Assembly (NCBI GenBank): GCA_965278965.1
Contig: OZ257127.1
Location: forward strand, 620,001 to 684,000
Length of the DNA: 64,000 nucleotides
DNA from: UBA10649 sp965278965
Lineage (GTDB): Bacteria > Actinomycetota > Actinomycetes > S36-B12
Direction of reading: 5' to 3'
Every line of letters begins with the position of its first letter. Positions within the stretch are counted from its first letter, which is position 1. This document shows, one piece after another, positions 33,212-41,737 of this stretch. A model generated the notes under the pieces. The model made no database searches and was not told where the DNA came from. It saw only the letters and a list, made by a program, of their open reading frames with translations. The position numbers were made by a program, and so were the translations under genes.

Positions 33212-34606
33212 ATGAGCACCGAGCCCGAGCTCGACCCCCGGCACCCGCGGGTGCGCCTGGCCGCCTTCTTCGATGACGGCGTGTTCACCGAGATCACTCC
33301 GGCGGACGACCGCGGAGTCCTGGCCGCCGTCGGCCGGGCGGGCGGGACGCATGTCGTCGCGTTCGCCACGGACCCGACCGTTCAGGGCGGGGCGATGGGA
33401 TCGGCCGGCTGCCGGGCGATCGTCACCGCCTACGACCGCGCGTTCGCCGACTCGGCCCCGATCGTCGGCCTGTGGCACTCCGGCGGCGCCCGGCTTCGTG
33501 AGGGCGTAGCGAGCCTCGACGGGGTGGGCCGCGTCTTCGCCGCGATGACCCGTGCGTCGGGCAAGGTCCCGCAGATCTCCGTCGTGCTCGGGCCCGCCGC
33601 GGGTGGCGCGGCCTACGGACCGGCTCTGACCGACATCGTCATCCTCGGTCCGGCCGGACGGATCTTCGTCACCGGTCCGGAGGTCGTCCGGTCGGTCACC
33701 GGCGAGGACGTCGACATGGACCGACTGGGAGGCCCCGAGCCGCATGCGCGGCGCAGCGGCGTCGTCCATATCGCCACCGACACCGAGGCCGAGGCGCTGG
33801 ACCGTGCGCGTGTCCTGGCGACCTTGCTCGGCCACCAGGGATCGCTTGCGCTGGAGACGGTGGAGGACGTCGACCTCGGTGCCCAGCTGCCGGAGTCGGC
33901 CCGCCGCGCCTACGACGTCCACCCGATGATCGAGACGTTCGTCGACGAAGGATCCTTCGTCGAGCTGCACGCCCGGTGGTCGCCCAACATCGTCGTCGGC
34001 CTCGGACGCCTCGGCGGCCGGACGATCGGCGTGGTCGCCAACAACCCGTTGCGGCTCGGCGGGTGCCTGGACTCCTCCAGCGCCGAGAAGGCGTCACGGT
34101 TCGTCCGGATGTGCGATGCGTTCTCGGTTCCCCTCGTCGTGTTCGTCGACGTTCCCGGCTACCTCCCCGGCGTCGGCCAGGAGTGGGAGGGCGTCGTGCG
34201 TCGCGGGGCCAAGCTTCTGCACGCCTTCGCCGAGTGCGTCGTGCCGCGCGTGACCGTGGTCACCCGCAAGGCCTACGGCGGCGCCTACGTCGCCATGAAC
34301 TCCGCGTCACTCGGCGCGACGCGCGTCTTCGCCTGGCCCGATGCGGAGGTCGCCGTGATGGGTGCCGTCGCCGCCATCCGGATCCTGCACCGTCGCCGCC
34401 TCGCCGACATGCCGGAGGACGCACGGGCGCAGGTGGAGCTCGAGCTGGCGGCCGAGCACGAGGTCATCTCCGGCGGCGTCGCCCGCGCAGTCGAGATCGG
34501 CGTGGTGGACCAGATCGTCGAGCCGGCGCGGACCCGCACGGCGGTGGCCCAGGTCATCCTCGACACCCCGGGCGTCCGCGGCCAGCACGGCAACATCCCG
34601 CTCTGA
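33212..34606 (+). CDS. accD: Acyl-CoA carboxylase carboxyltransferase subunit
   Basis: Transfers the carboxyl group from carboxybiotin to acetyl- or propionyl-CoA, making malonyl-CoA for FabD. The 464-residue chain holds both crotonase-like halves: VGLWHSGGARLREG with VLGPAAGGAAYGPALTD in the first, and FVDVPGYLPGVGQEWEGVVR with VTRKAYGGAYVAMNS in the second. There is no zinc finger, as usual for actinobacterial acyl-CoA carboxylase beta chains, and it is some 50-80 residues shorter than many of them at the N-terminus. The start is 1 nt after fabF. Biotin uptake gene bioY lies close by. Confidence 0.92.
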   Translation: MSTEPELDPRHPRVRLAAFFDDGVFTEITPADDRGVLAAVGRAGGTHVVAFATDPTVQGGAMGSAGCRAIVTAYDRAFADSAPIVGLWHSGGARLREGVASLDGVGRVFAAMTRASGKVPQISVVLGPAAGGAAYGPALTDIVILGPAGRIFVTGPEVVRSVTGEDVDMDRLGGPEPHARRSGVVHIATDTEAEALDRARVLATLLGHQGSLALETVEDVDLGAQLPESARRAYDVHPMIETFVDEGSFVELHARWSPNIVVGLGRLGGRTIGVVANNPLRLGGCLDSSSAEKASRFVRMCDAFSVPLVVFVDVPGYLPGVGQEWEGVVRRGAKLLHAFAECVVPRVTVVTRKAYGGAYVAMNSASLGATRVFAWPDAEVAVMGAVAAIRILHRRRLADMPEDARAQVELELAAEHEVISGGVARAVEIGVVDQIVEPARTRTAVAQVILDTPGVRGQHGNIPL

Positions 34607-34623
34607 ACCTGTTTCGTCGTCTA

Positions 34624-34652
34624 CCGTTTCTCCCGCTTTGCGGGAGAAACGG
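34624..34652 (+). terminator. Terminator of the fab-accD operon
   Basis: CCGTTTCTCCCGC and its exact complement GCGGGAGAAACGG are separated by TTT, 18 nt after the accD stop. A 13-bp stem with 3-nt loop. Confidence 0.8.
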
Positions 34653-34690
34653 GCGGCTCGACGCCGCTGGGGGCCTCCAGGTGCCCGCCA

Positions 34691-34707
34691 GTCCCGCAAA
34701 GCGGGAC
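34691..34707. terminator. Second hairpin between accD and DUF3145
   Basis: GTCCCGC-AAA-GCGGGAC, a 7-bp stem, lies just beyond the stop of the convergent DUF3145 gene. Its stem shares the CCCGC/GCGGG core of the hairpin 40 bp away. Confidence 0.6.
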
Positions 34708-34719
34708 AAACGTTGCGGG

Positions 34720-35265
34720 CTAGACGACCTGGTGGAGGACCCGGACGGTCGAGCCCTCGTGGGCACAGCGGTAGGCCTCGAGCTCGTCGTCCCACGGCGT
34801 GCCGATCAGCCGGGAGATCTCGTCGGCGAGCGGCTCGTCGGTCAGGGCGGCCTGGACGACAGCCGCCCGCAACCGGTCCTCCGGCACCATCACGTCGCCG
34901 TGCGGGCCGATCGTCGCCCGGAACAGGCCCAGCGCCGGAGTCGATGAGAAGCGCTCGCCCTCGCGTCCGGGGCTCGGGTCCTCGGTGACCTCATGGCGCA
35001 CCTGCCGGAACGGATGCAGCGCCGATGCGATCCGCGCGCCGGTCCCCTGCGGGCCGCCCCAGACCAGCTCAGCGCGCACGGAGCCCGGGGCGATGGGCTG
35101 CTCAGCCCAGTCCACCGCGACCGTCTGGCCGAAGACGGCCGCCAGCGCCCACTCCACGTGCGGACTGACGGCGCGCGGGCACGAGTGGATGAACACGACG
35201 CCGCGGGCAGGACCCATCGAGGGGCCGGCATCCGCCGCACCCCTGGCGTTGATAACGATCGTCAC
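34720..35265 (-). CDS. DUF3145-family protein
   Basis: A 181-residue protein of an actinobacterial family without assigned function. Segments include RGVVFIHSCPRAVSPHVEWAL, VDWAEQPIAPGSVRAELVWGG and the C-terminal PWDDELEAYRCAHEGSTVRVLH. The family is commonly encoded next to the fab-accD cluster, as here (convergent). GTG 35265 has AAGGAGG six bases ahead, which rules out the long upstream frame. A role connected with fatty acid synthesis is possible by position only. Confidence 0.88.
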   Translation of the reverse strand: MTIVINARGAADAGPSMGPARGVVFIHSCPRAVSPHVEWALAAVFGQTVAVDWAEQPIAPGSVRAELVWGGPQGTGARIASALHPFRQVRHEVTEDPSPGREGERFSSTPALGLFRATIGPHGDVMVPEDRLRAAVVQAALTDEPLADEISRLIGTPWDDELEAYRCAHEGSTVRVLHQVV

Positions 35266-35436
35266 GTCGGCCTCCTTCGACAGTCGCCTTCCCCAGCGTT
35301 GTCGAACGGACCCGTGGATCGTGTGATGAGGATAACGGCATCGCGGCCGCGGCAGGCACCCGCGCCACGCCCGTTTCGGTAGGGTTCCTCTGACGCGCCC
35401 GACTGACGGCGTGGCCCCGTTTTCGCCGGAGGAACC

Positions 35437-36057
35437 ATGGCAATCGCTGCCCCCCAGCCCCGCGTGCTCGCCGACGTCTTCGCCCGGTCGTGGGCCCGCA
35501 ACGCCGTCCTCGTCGTCGGCGGTGCCGCCTTCATCGGACTGGCTGCGCAGGTCGCGTTTTACCTGCCCTGGAACCCGGCCGTCCCGGTCACCCTCCAGAC
35601 GTTCGCTGTGATCCTCGCCGCCGGCGCCCTCGGCTCCCTGCGCGGCGTTCTCGCGACGACCCTGTACCTCGCGCTGGCGTTCGTGGGCGTGCCGTGGCTG
35701 ACCGCGGACGCTGAGGGAGGCCATGCGACCGGCAGCGCCGTCTTCAACCTGAACTCGTTCGGCTACCTCGCCGGCTTCATCGTGGCCGCGTTCGTCGTCG
35801 GCAAGGTCGCCGAGCACGGGGCGACGCGCACCTTCTGGCGCTCCGTCGGACTCATGGTGCTCGGCAGCGTCATCATCTACGCCGTCGGCGCGACGTGGCT
35901 GAAGTTCAAGCTCGGCGTCCCGTGGTTCGGCCCGGAGTCGGCGTGGGCCTACGGCGTCAAGGACTTCCTGATCGGCGACGCCCTCAAGCTGCTCGCTGCC
36001 GCGGGCTTGCTGCCGCTCACCTGGGCGGCCCTCAAGAAGGCCGGCCTCACCCGCTAG
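35437..36057 (+). CDS. bioY: Biotin transporter substrate-binding component BioY
   Basis: The S component of an energy-coupling-factor biotin importer. The 206-residue membrane protein has six hydrophobic segments; WNPAVPVTLQTFAVILAAGALG near the start and GVPWLTADAEGGHATGSAVFNLNSFGYLAGF match the BioY family. No bioMN genes for the ATPase and T component are in the window; BioY may share ECF modules or work alone. Position beside accD fits, since the carboxylase needs biotin. CGGAGGAA precedes ATG 35437. Confidence 0.93.
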   Translation: MAIAAPQPRVLADVFARSWARNAVLVVGGAAFIGLAAQVAFYLPWNPAVPVTLQTFAVILAAGALGSLRGVLATTLYLALAFVGVPWLTADAEGGHATGSAVFNLNSFGYLAGFIVAAFVVGKVAEHGATRTFWRSVGLMVLGSVIIYAVGATWLKFKLGVPWFGPESAWAYGVKDFLIGDALKLLAAAGLLPLTWAALKKAGLTR

Positions 36058-36080
36058 TTCCAGGCGAACTCGGCTCGCGC

Positions 36081-37457
36081 TCAGGCGTCGAGCGAGTCGA
36101 TGAGCTCGTCGACCATCGCGGTCGTCGTCGACGGGTGCAAGAAGACCAGGCGCCCCACGACCTCACCGCGCCAACGGCTCGACGCGACGAGTGCCTCTTG
36201 GGCGACCAGCAGCCGGTCCGCCCACGCGCCATAGTCCGCCGCTGTCCAGCCTTCCCGGCGGAACAGGACGACCGACAGGTCCGGGTCGCGGAGCACGGTG
36301 CACCTCGGGTGCTCAGCCAGCCGCGCGGCGGCATAGCGAGCTAGGTCCAGCGAGTGCTCGACCGCGTCGCGGTAGGCGCCGATTCCGTTCACCGCCATGG
36401 AGAACCACAGCGGCAGACCACGCGCGCGGCGGGTCAGGTGGTAGGCGAGGTCGCTCGGGTTGACGTCATCGTCGGCCCCGTGGATCACATCGAGGTACGA
36501 CGCGTCCTGCGTGTGCACCGCCCGGGCGAGCCGCGGTTCGCGGTACAGCAGGGCGGCGCAGTCGAACGGCGCGAACCACCACTTGTGCGGGTCCATGACC
36601 AGGGAGTCCGCATGCTCGATCCCGGCGTACCGCTCGCGCAGTGCCGGTGACAGCATCCCGGCGCCGCCATACGCGCCGTCGACGTGCAGCCACCAGCCAC
36701 GTGCGCGTGCGACGACGCCGGCCGCGGCGATGTCATCGATGATCCCGGCGTTCGTCGTGCCCGCCGTGGCGACGATCGCGCAGACGTCTTCGAGCCCGTC
36801 CGCCCCCTCAAGGACCGCCAGGGCCGGCTCGTCCAGCCGACCGTCGACGGTCGGGAGGACGAGCGGGCTCATCATCGTGATCGACAGCGCGTTCGCGATG
36901 GACGAGTGCGCCTGGTCGCTCACGACGACCCGCAACGGCACGTCCGGCAGCCCGGCCTCACGTCGCCGTCTCCGCCACGTCTCGCGGGCGACGACCAGGG
37001 CCGACAGGTTCCCGGCTGACCCGCCGGACACGAACACACCCCCGGCGCTCGCCGGGAGCCCCGCGATGTCGGCGAGCACGCGCAGCGCCTGGCCCTCCGC
37101 CACGACGGCTCCGGCCGCCTCGAACCACGAGATCCCCTGAAGCGAGGCGGCTGACACGACCATGTCGAACAGGAGCGCGGCCTTGGTCGGTGCCGACGGG
37201 ATGAACGCGAACATCCGCGGGCTGTCGGCGGACAGCACCGTCGGTGCCAGGTCGTCGACGTACGCGGCGAGCACGTCGCGGAAGTCGTGGGGCTCCTCGG
37301 TGATGAGACCAGCGATGACCCGGTCGAGGTGGGCCCGGTCGGCCACGCCGTCCAGCGGCACCTCCGGATCGGTCAGGCGGTCGGCGACGTAGCCGAGGAT
37401 CGCCTCGACCATCTCGGGGTCGGCCCGATGCATGCGGTCAGCGTCGCGCTCGGTCAC
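36081..37457 (-). CDS. PLP-dependent group II amino acid decarboxylase
   Basis: A 458-residue pyridoxal-phosphate enzyme of the aromatic amino acid/glutamate decarboxylase group. Lys292 in VMDPHKWWFAPFDC binds PLP; His184 (SDQAHSSI) stacks on the ring and Asp260 (WLHVDGAYGG) contacts its nitrogen. GGVFVSGGSAGNLSAL binds the phosphate. The motif DPHKWW and overall length fit L-DOPA/tyrosine/tryptophan decarboxylase-like proteins, but substrate choice cannot be read. GTG 37457 is the likely start, 6 nt after a weak -10 (CACGCT on the minus strand). Confidence 0.87.
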   Translation of the reverse strand: MTERDADRMHRADPEMVEAILGYVADRLTDPEVPLDGVADRAHLDRVIAGLITEEPHDFRDVLAAYVDDLAPTVLSADSPRMFAFIPSAPTKAALLFDMVVSAASLQGISWFEAAGAVVAEGQALRVLADIAGLPASAGGVFVSGGSAGNLSALVVARETWRRRRREAGLPDVPLRVVVSDQAHSSIANALSITMMSPLVLPTVDGRLDEPALAVLEGADGLEDVCAIVATAGTTNAGIIDDIAAAGVVARARGWWLHVDGAYGGAGMLSPALRERYAGIEHADSLVMDPHKWWFAPFDCAALLYREPRLARAVHTQDASYLDVIHGADDDVNPSDLAYHLTRRARGLPLWFSMAVNGIGAYRDAVEHSLDLARYAAARLAEHPRCTVLRDPDLSVVLFRREGWTAADYGAWADRLLVAQEALVASSRWRGEVVGRLVFLHPSTTTAMVDELIDSLDA

Positions 37458-37502
37458 GGGCCAAGCGTGGCAGACCCGCGCTCCTCCCCCGCGTTGATCG
37501 TG

Positions 37503-37544
37503 CAGGTGAGCCCCGGTCGGACGGGTCCGGCCGGGGCTCACCTG
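37503..37544. promoter_or_regulatory. Strong inverted repeat between divergent genes
   Basis: CAGGTGAGCCCCGG (37503-37516) and its exact complement (37531-37544) are separated by 14 nt. It sits between the promoters of the PLP decarboxylase (-) and peptidase E (+), so it is a candidate shared operator rather than a terminator. Confidence 0.45.
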
Positions 37545-37566
37545 AACACTCGGCAAGGATGGGGCT

Positions 37567-38289
37567 GTGACCCGACGCATCCTCGCCACGAGCGGCGGCT
37601 TCGTGGCAACCGACCTATGGAACGTCCGCCGGCCCGGCCGCATCATCCACCGAGCCCTGGAGCTTTCGGGAGCCACGCGGCCGCGGGTGCTGCTGGTGAT
37701 GACGGCGAGCGGTGACGACGCCGGATACCTGTCATCGACGTACTCGGCGCTGGCCGACCTCGGCTGCGACGTCGACCATCTGGCCGTCTTCACGCAGCCG
37801 AACCGGCGACCCGCCGACGCCCTGGGCGGTGCGGACGTCGTGTGGGTTGGCGGCGGCAGCGTCGCGAACCTGCTTGCGCTTTGGCGCCTCCATGGCATCG
37901 ACGAGGCGATGCACGACGCGTGGGAGCGCGGCGCCGTACTCGCCGGGGTGAGTGCCGGCTCGATCTGCTGGCACGTCGGCGGCACGACCGACTCGTTCGG
38001 CGCGCAGTTGCAGGCGGTCGACAACGGGTTGGCACTGCTGCCCTACGGCAATGGCGTGCACTACGACTCGGAGGCACAGCGTCGGCCGTTGCTCCACCAA
38101 CTGGTGGGCGACGGGACGCTCCCGACATCGTTCGCGACCGACGACGGCATCGGCCTGCTGTACGAGGGAACCGAGCCCGTCGAAGTCGTCGCCGATCTCG
38201 CCGAGCCGGCGCCGGGCAAGGCCGCCTACCGGGTGGAGTCGATCGGCGGCGAGGTCACGGAGACGGTACTGAGGCCCGGGCGCCTGTAG
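37567..38289 (+). CDS. Peptidase E-like serine peptidase (S51)
   Basis: A 240-residue member of the S51 family (peptidase E, cyanophycinase relatives), which cuts Asp-X dipeptides or cyanophycin. The nucleophile elbow is Ser129 in LAGVSAGSICWH; VWVGGGSVANLLALW precedes it, as in the family. The remaining catalytic residues of the peptidase E type are plausible but not all certain. GTG 37567 lies 6 nt after AAGGAT, so the mRNA may be leaderless. The substrate is unknown. Confidence 0.83.
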   Translation: MTRRILATSGGFVATDLWNVRRPGRIIHRALELSGATRPRVLLVMTASGDDAGYLSSTYSALADLGCDVDHLAVFTQPNRRPADALGGADVVWVGGGSVANLLALWRLHGIDEAMHDAWERGAVLAGVSAGSICWHVGGTTDSFGAQLQAVDNGLALLPYGNGVHYDSEAQRRPLLHQLVGDGTLPTSFATDDGIGLLYEGTEPVEVVADLAEPAPGKAAYRVESIGGEVTETVLRPGRL

Positions 38290-38299
38290 CCGTCCCAGA

Positions 38300-38794
38300 T
38301 CAGCTCACGCGAGAGGCCTGTGCCTCGGCGTCCTTGACCAGCTGCTCAAGCTGCTTGGTCGCAGCAGTCAGCTCGCCGTCCCAGTGCTGGGCGCGCACGC
38401 ACCACATGACGGCGTCCTGAGCCTCGAGCAGACCGTCGCGGGTGGAGTGGCTCGTACCCGAGCCCAGACGCACCAACACGCGCTCGGCAGCGGAGACCCA
38501 CGTCTGCGCGGAGCTCAGGTGCGAGACCTCCTTGCCCATGTCACGCATAGCCGTGGAGGCCTTCGGCTCGTCCGGCGAGAAGTCCTTGAGCTGCTGCTGC
38601 ATCCGGGTGACGGCGACGGTCAGATCGGTGACCATGGCGGGGCGTGCCGAGCAGCCTCGAAGGTCGTGGAGGAGGTCCTCGCACGCGCGCTTGACGTCTG
38701 ACTTCGCCGCGAAGAACCGCTCGTCTGACCGGTGCGGCACCTCCTTCGCCGCGATCCGGCTGAGTCGGTTCGGGCCTGTTCCGGTTCCCGTCAT
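38300..38794 (-). CDS. Hypothetical helical protein, 164 aa
   Basis: A cytosolic-looking protein with no signal peptide or membrane segment. It is mostly helical: RSDERFFAAKSDVKRACEDLLHDL, VAVTRMQQQLKDF, LSSAQTWVSAAERVLVRLG and a C-terminal WDGELTAATKQLEQLVKDAE. Two cysteines (ACEDLL and RGCSAR) lie close together. ATG 38794 has AAGGAG upstream. I do not recognise the family; it is convergent with peptidase E, with 10 nt between stops. Confidence 0.65.
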   Translation of the reverse strand: MTGTGTGPNRLSRIAAKEVPHRSDERFFAAKSDVKRACEDLLHDLRGCSARPAMVTDLTVAVTRMQQQLKDFSPDEPKASTAMRDMGKEVSHLSSAQTWVSAAERVLVRLGSGTSHSTRDGLLEAQDAVMWCVRAQHWDGELTAATKQLEQLVKDAEAQASRVS

Positions 38795-39121
38795 CGTGCA
38801 CTCCTTCGCGTGGTCGGACCTACGTCGGGTGGTGCTGCTCCCATTCTCACCTTTGACTGTTGCACACGCATGACATCGGCCCAGCCGCGCCGAGAAACGC
38901 CCCTTAAAGGTCTTATGTCGCTTTTCTTGTGATTCATTCCGAACTCTACGACATTTTGTTCGGTCATATCGTTTTGCCCGTTTCAGGACTTTCGACCCTC
39001 GCAGAGCGTGACCCGACGCCTCGTGAACCGCAGGCAACACTGTTTGTCAACCCCTACTACGGTCAGTCATTTTCAATCGTTCATTTTGACCGTACATGTT
39101 CGAGCCTGGAGCATTCTCTGT
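38795..39121. other. AT-richer intergenic region, 327 bp
   Basis: The stretch between the hypothetical gene (-) and the matrixin gene (+) is visibly richer in A+T than its surroundings, especially 38905-39115. It must hold both promoters; TTGACC at 39086-39091 is a possible -35 for matrixin. I see no convincing coding frame, repeat or RNA gene in it. Confidence 0.5.
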
Positions 39122-39904
39122 GTGAGGACAGCAGAGGTAATCGGCAGCACGCGCGGACGTGTCGCGCTGCTCGGTGCGCTGGTCGCCCTCACCGCCCTGG
39201 CCCTTCCGGTCGCGTCGGCGACCGCCAGCCCGTCGCCCGTCGCATCGGCCGTCACCTCGAGCACGACGCTCGCCGCGCCGGTCGGCACTGTGGCTGCCGC
39301 GGCGGACTTCTCCTCGATCTTCGCCGACGACGAGCCGGCGCTCGACGGTGCGGGTTGGTCGCTGTGCAGCGCCCCGATCACGTGGAGCGTCGACCTCGGA
39401 GCGTTGGACGAGGTCCACGCTCAGCAGGCGACCGCCGACCTCACCTGGGCATTCGATCAGTGGGCAGATGCATCGGGGCTCACCTTCACGTTCGCGGGAG
39501 CGACCTCGCTCACCTATGACGACAAGGCGTTCTCGCTGACACCGGCCGACGGCAGCGCCGCGCCGACGCGTCACGTGTTCGTCGCCTTCGTCGATGACGC
39601 AAGCACGACGCGAATGGGTGGACAGACGGTTGGGCTCGGGTCGCCGTCGCAGGTCGTCCCGACGACGCGGGAGATTGTCACGGGCACGGCGATCTTCCGC
39701 ACGGATCACGCGGAGGCCGCGAGCCCGTCCGAGTCCCGGAGCCTGTACCTCCATGAGCTGGGCCACGTGCTCGGACTGGCTCACGCACACGAGACCGACA
39801 ACATCATGTTCCCCGTCGTACGGGACAACGTGAACCTCGGCGCCGGCGACATCAACGGCGTTCGCGCCCTCGACAAGCCGTGCGCGGCCGGTCAGGCGGC
39901 GTGA
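39122..39904 (+). CDS. Secreted matrixin (M10A) zinc metallopeptidase
   Basis: A 260-residue secreted protease. GTG 39122 gives a signal peptide (RGRVALLGALVALTALALPV, cleavage about residue 33). The catalytic domain follows a short linker: SVDLGALDEVHAQQ, LTWAFDQWADASGLTFTF and the zinc site YLHELGHVLGLAHAHE, i.e. HExxHxxGxxH, followed by a Met-turn candidate in NIMFPVV. No autoinhibitory Cys-switch prodomain is seen. The natural substrate is unknown. The region upstream is unusually AT-rich. The frame is open back to 39008, but the signal peptide sets this start. Confidence 0.87.
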   Translation: MRTAEVIGSTRGRVALLGALVALTALALPVASATASPSPVASAVTSSTTLAAPVGTVAAAADFSSIFADDEPALDGAGWSLCSAPITWSVDLGALDEVHAQQATADLTWAFDQWADASGLTFTFAGATSLTYDDKAFSLTPADGSAAPTRHVFVAFVDDASTTRMGGQTVGLGSPSQVVPTTREIVTGTAIFRTDHAEAASPSESRSLYLHELGHVLGLAHAHETDNIMFPVVRDNVNLGAGDINGVRALDKPCAAGQAA

Positions 39905-39993
39905 CCCTCGGACTTCCCCACCTCGCACCGTGACGGGCCTTCGGAGGCACATGCCGCCGAGGGCCCGTCGCACGCCCACGGCCAGACGTTCCG

Positions 39994-40893
39994 TCAGCCC
40001 GCGTTGGCGTCGAGCATTCCCCGCATCCCGGCCAGCCGGACCGCCTCGCGACGACCGCCGACGCCGAAGTAACGGTAGATCGCCATCGTCTCCTGGCGAA
40101 CCGTCGACTCACTGAATCCGACCCGCTTGGAGATCTGCGAGTTGGTCAAGCCCTTGGCCATCAGCCCGAGGATCCGCATCTGCCGCTCGGTCAACGCGCC
40201 CGGAGCCGACGATCGCCGACGCGGCGGCGGCGCCGTCTCCTCCACAGGGACGCCGTCGACGAGCGACAAGCTGGCCGCCGGGAACGGCAGGCCGGTCCGG
40301 TCCTCGCGTTCCACGAGCGTGCCGACGCGATCGGGGCCGGGAGCGACGCCGGTGCTCAGCAGGGAGAGGTACAACGCCAGCACCGCGGCGACGCCGGTGA
40401 CATCAGCCCGAAGCACGTCGGAGTCGGGCGGATCGGTGAAGGTGAGCTGCACCGCGCCGACCCGCTGGCTGGGCAGGCTCAGGGGCCACACGGCCGTGGG
40501 CTCGTACGGCGTCTCGGGAGTGCCCAGCCACGGATACCGCTGTGCGGCCTCCTCCGCGGAGCTGAGAAGGACCGGTTCACCGCTGCGGACGGCATCGCTC
40601 ATCGGCGAGGAGTCCCACAGCGAGAGCGACCGGAAGGCCTCGAGTGCCGGGATCGCCATCCCGAACGCACCGACGGCGTGCAGCGAGCCGTCCACGCCGA
40701 ACAAGGTGATCACCGCAGCACGCGGGCGGTGACTGTTGAGCAGGTTGAGGACCAGATGCTGGGATATCTGGTCGCAGGTCGGCCGCGTCATGAGGAACCG
40801 GACGATGTCGAGCATCGCGCGCGAGTTCATGAGGTCGTCGCGTCGCCGGGCGAACCGCGCCGCCGGCGTGGCGTCGTCGGACGAGTCGTCCAC
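39994..40893 (-). CDS. LuxR-family transcriptional regulator
   Basis: A 299-residue regulator. The middle (about 50-205) resembles a GAF-type sensor (LVLNLLNSHRPRAAVITLFG, AVWPLSLPSQRVGAVQLTF). The C-terminal LuxR helix-turn-helix is ALTERQMRILGLMAKGLTNS with QISKRVGFSESTVRQETMAI. No receiver domain is present, so it is not a response regulator. GTG 40893 has AGGAGG six bases ahead. It is divergent from the tandem Flp pilins, which are possible targets. Confidence 0.88.
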   Translation of the reverse strand: MDDSSDDATPAARFARRRDDLMNSRAMLDIVRFLMTRPTCDQISQHLVLNLLNSHRPRAAVITLFGVDGSLHAVGAFGMAIPALEAFRSLSLWDSSPMSDAVRSGEPVLLSSAEEAAQRYPWLGTPETPYEPTAVWPLSLPSQRVGAVQLTFTDPPDSDVLRADVTGVAAVLALYLSLLSTGVAPGPDRVGTLVEREDRTGLPFPAASLSLVDGVPVEETAPPPRRRSSAPGALTERQMRILGLMAKGLTNSQISKRVGFSESTVRQETMAIYRYFGVGGRREAVRLAGMRGMLDANAG

Positions 40894-41154
40894 GTACGCC
40901 TCCTGCCCTGCGCAGCCAGCAACCGGCTGTGCTGGTCTCGCCGAAGGTTCGCAGCAGTTGAATGACCAGTCAAGCCAACACGCTGACCGAGCATTTGCCC
41001 AATTCGGCGCAGCCACCCGTCGGGCGCAGGGTGGGTCGGCACGCCGTGTCGCACGCACGAATAGCGGACAACTCGTGCAAAACTGCCGACCGCGACGGGG
41101 ATCGTCATACGGGCGTCGGGTGAACGCCCGAGGGGAACGTATCCAGGAGGAATC

Positions 41155-41376
41155 GTGGTCAAGCGGTCGCTAGCGAACCTGCACGTCGCATACGCGCGCA
41201 TCGAGTCCGGTCGGCTCCCGGTCGACGTCCGGCGGCGTCGGGAGCGCGGTGCAACGGCGGTCGAGTACGGGCTCATCGTGGCCCTTATCGCTGTCGTGAT
41301 CATCGTCGCCGTCGTGCTCCTCGGCGGGCGCCTGCGGGGCATCTTCAACAAGGCCGCGACCGCTATTCCGACCTGA
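41155..41376 (+). CDS. Flp-family type IVb pilin, tandem copy 1
   Basis: A 73-residue prepilin: basic leader, then RRERGATAVEYGLIVALIAV with the prepilin peptidase site after Gly and Glu at mature position 5, a 25-residue hydrophobic helix and a short C-terminus ending NKAATAIPT. CAGGAGGAA precedes GTG 41155. It is nearly identical in its core to the next gene, so the pair arose by recent duplication. No tad genes are visible here. Confidence 0.87.
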   Translation: MVKRSLANLHVAYARIESGRLPVDVRRRRERGATAVEYGLIVALIAVVIIVAVVLLGGRLRGIFNKAATAIPT

Positions 41377-41464
41377 TCCACGCGCCAGCGCCCCCAAACG
41401 ACCGCCCCACCCCGGGCCGTAGCTGCACGTGCGCCGGGCAACTGCTTCGACGCTGGGAGGAACC

Positions 41465-41677
41465 GTGGTCAAGCGATCCATTGCCACCGTGCACGTGGCA
41501 TTCGCCCGCCTGCAGGCGGGGCGACCGGTGCGCGGACGCCGCGACCGCGGCGCCACCGCCGTCGAGTACGGGCTCATTGTCGCCCTTATCGCTGTCGTGA
41601 TCATCGTCGCCGTCGTGTTCTTCGGCACGAGCATCAGCCGCATGTTCAACCGGTCCGCCACGGCCATACCGACCTGA
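41465..41677 (+). CDS. Flp-family type IVb pilin, tandem copy 2
   Basis: A 70-residue prepilin beginning VKRSIATVHVAFARLQAGRP, with RRDRGATAVEYGLIVALIAV as cleavage and helix segment and a tail NRSATAIPT. GGGAGGAA precedes GTG 41465. The 60 bases covering the hydrophobic helix differ from copy 1 at only a few positions, while the leader and C-terminal tail differ more; the copies could form different or mixed pili. Confidence 0.87.
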   Translation: MVKRSIATVHVAFARLQAGRPVRGRRDRGATAVEYGLIVALIAVVIIVAVVFFGTSISRMFNRSATAIPT

Positions 41678-41737
41678 TGCCGACCTGACCTGCGCCCGCG
41701 CACTGCACTTTCGTGCCGGACGTGATGAGGTAGGGCC

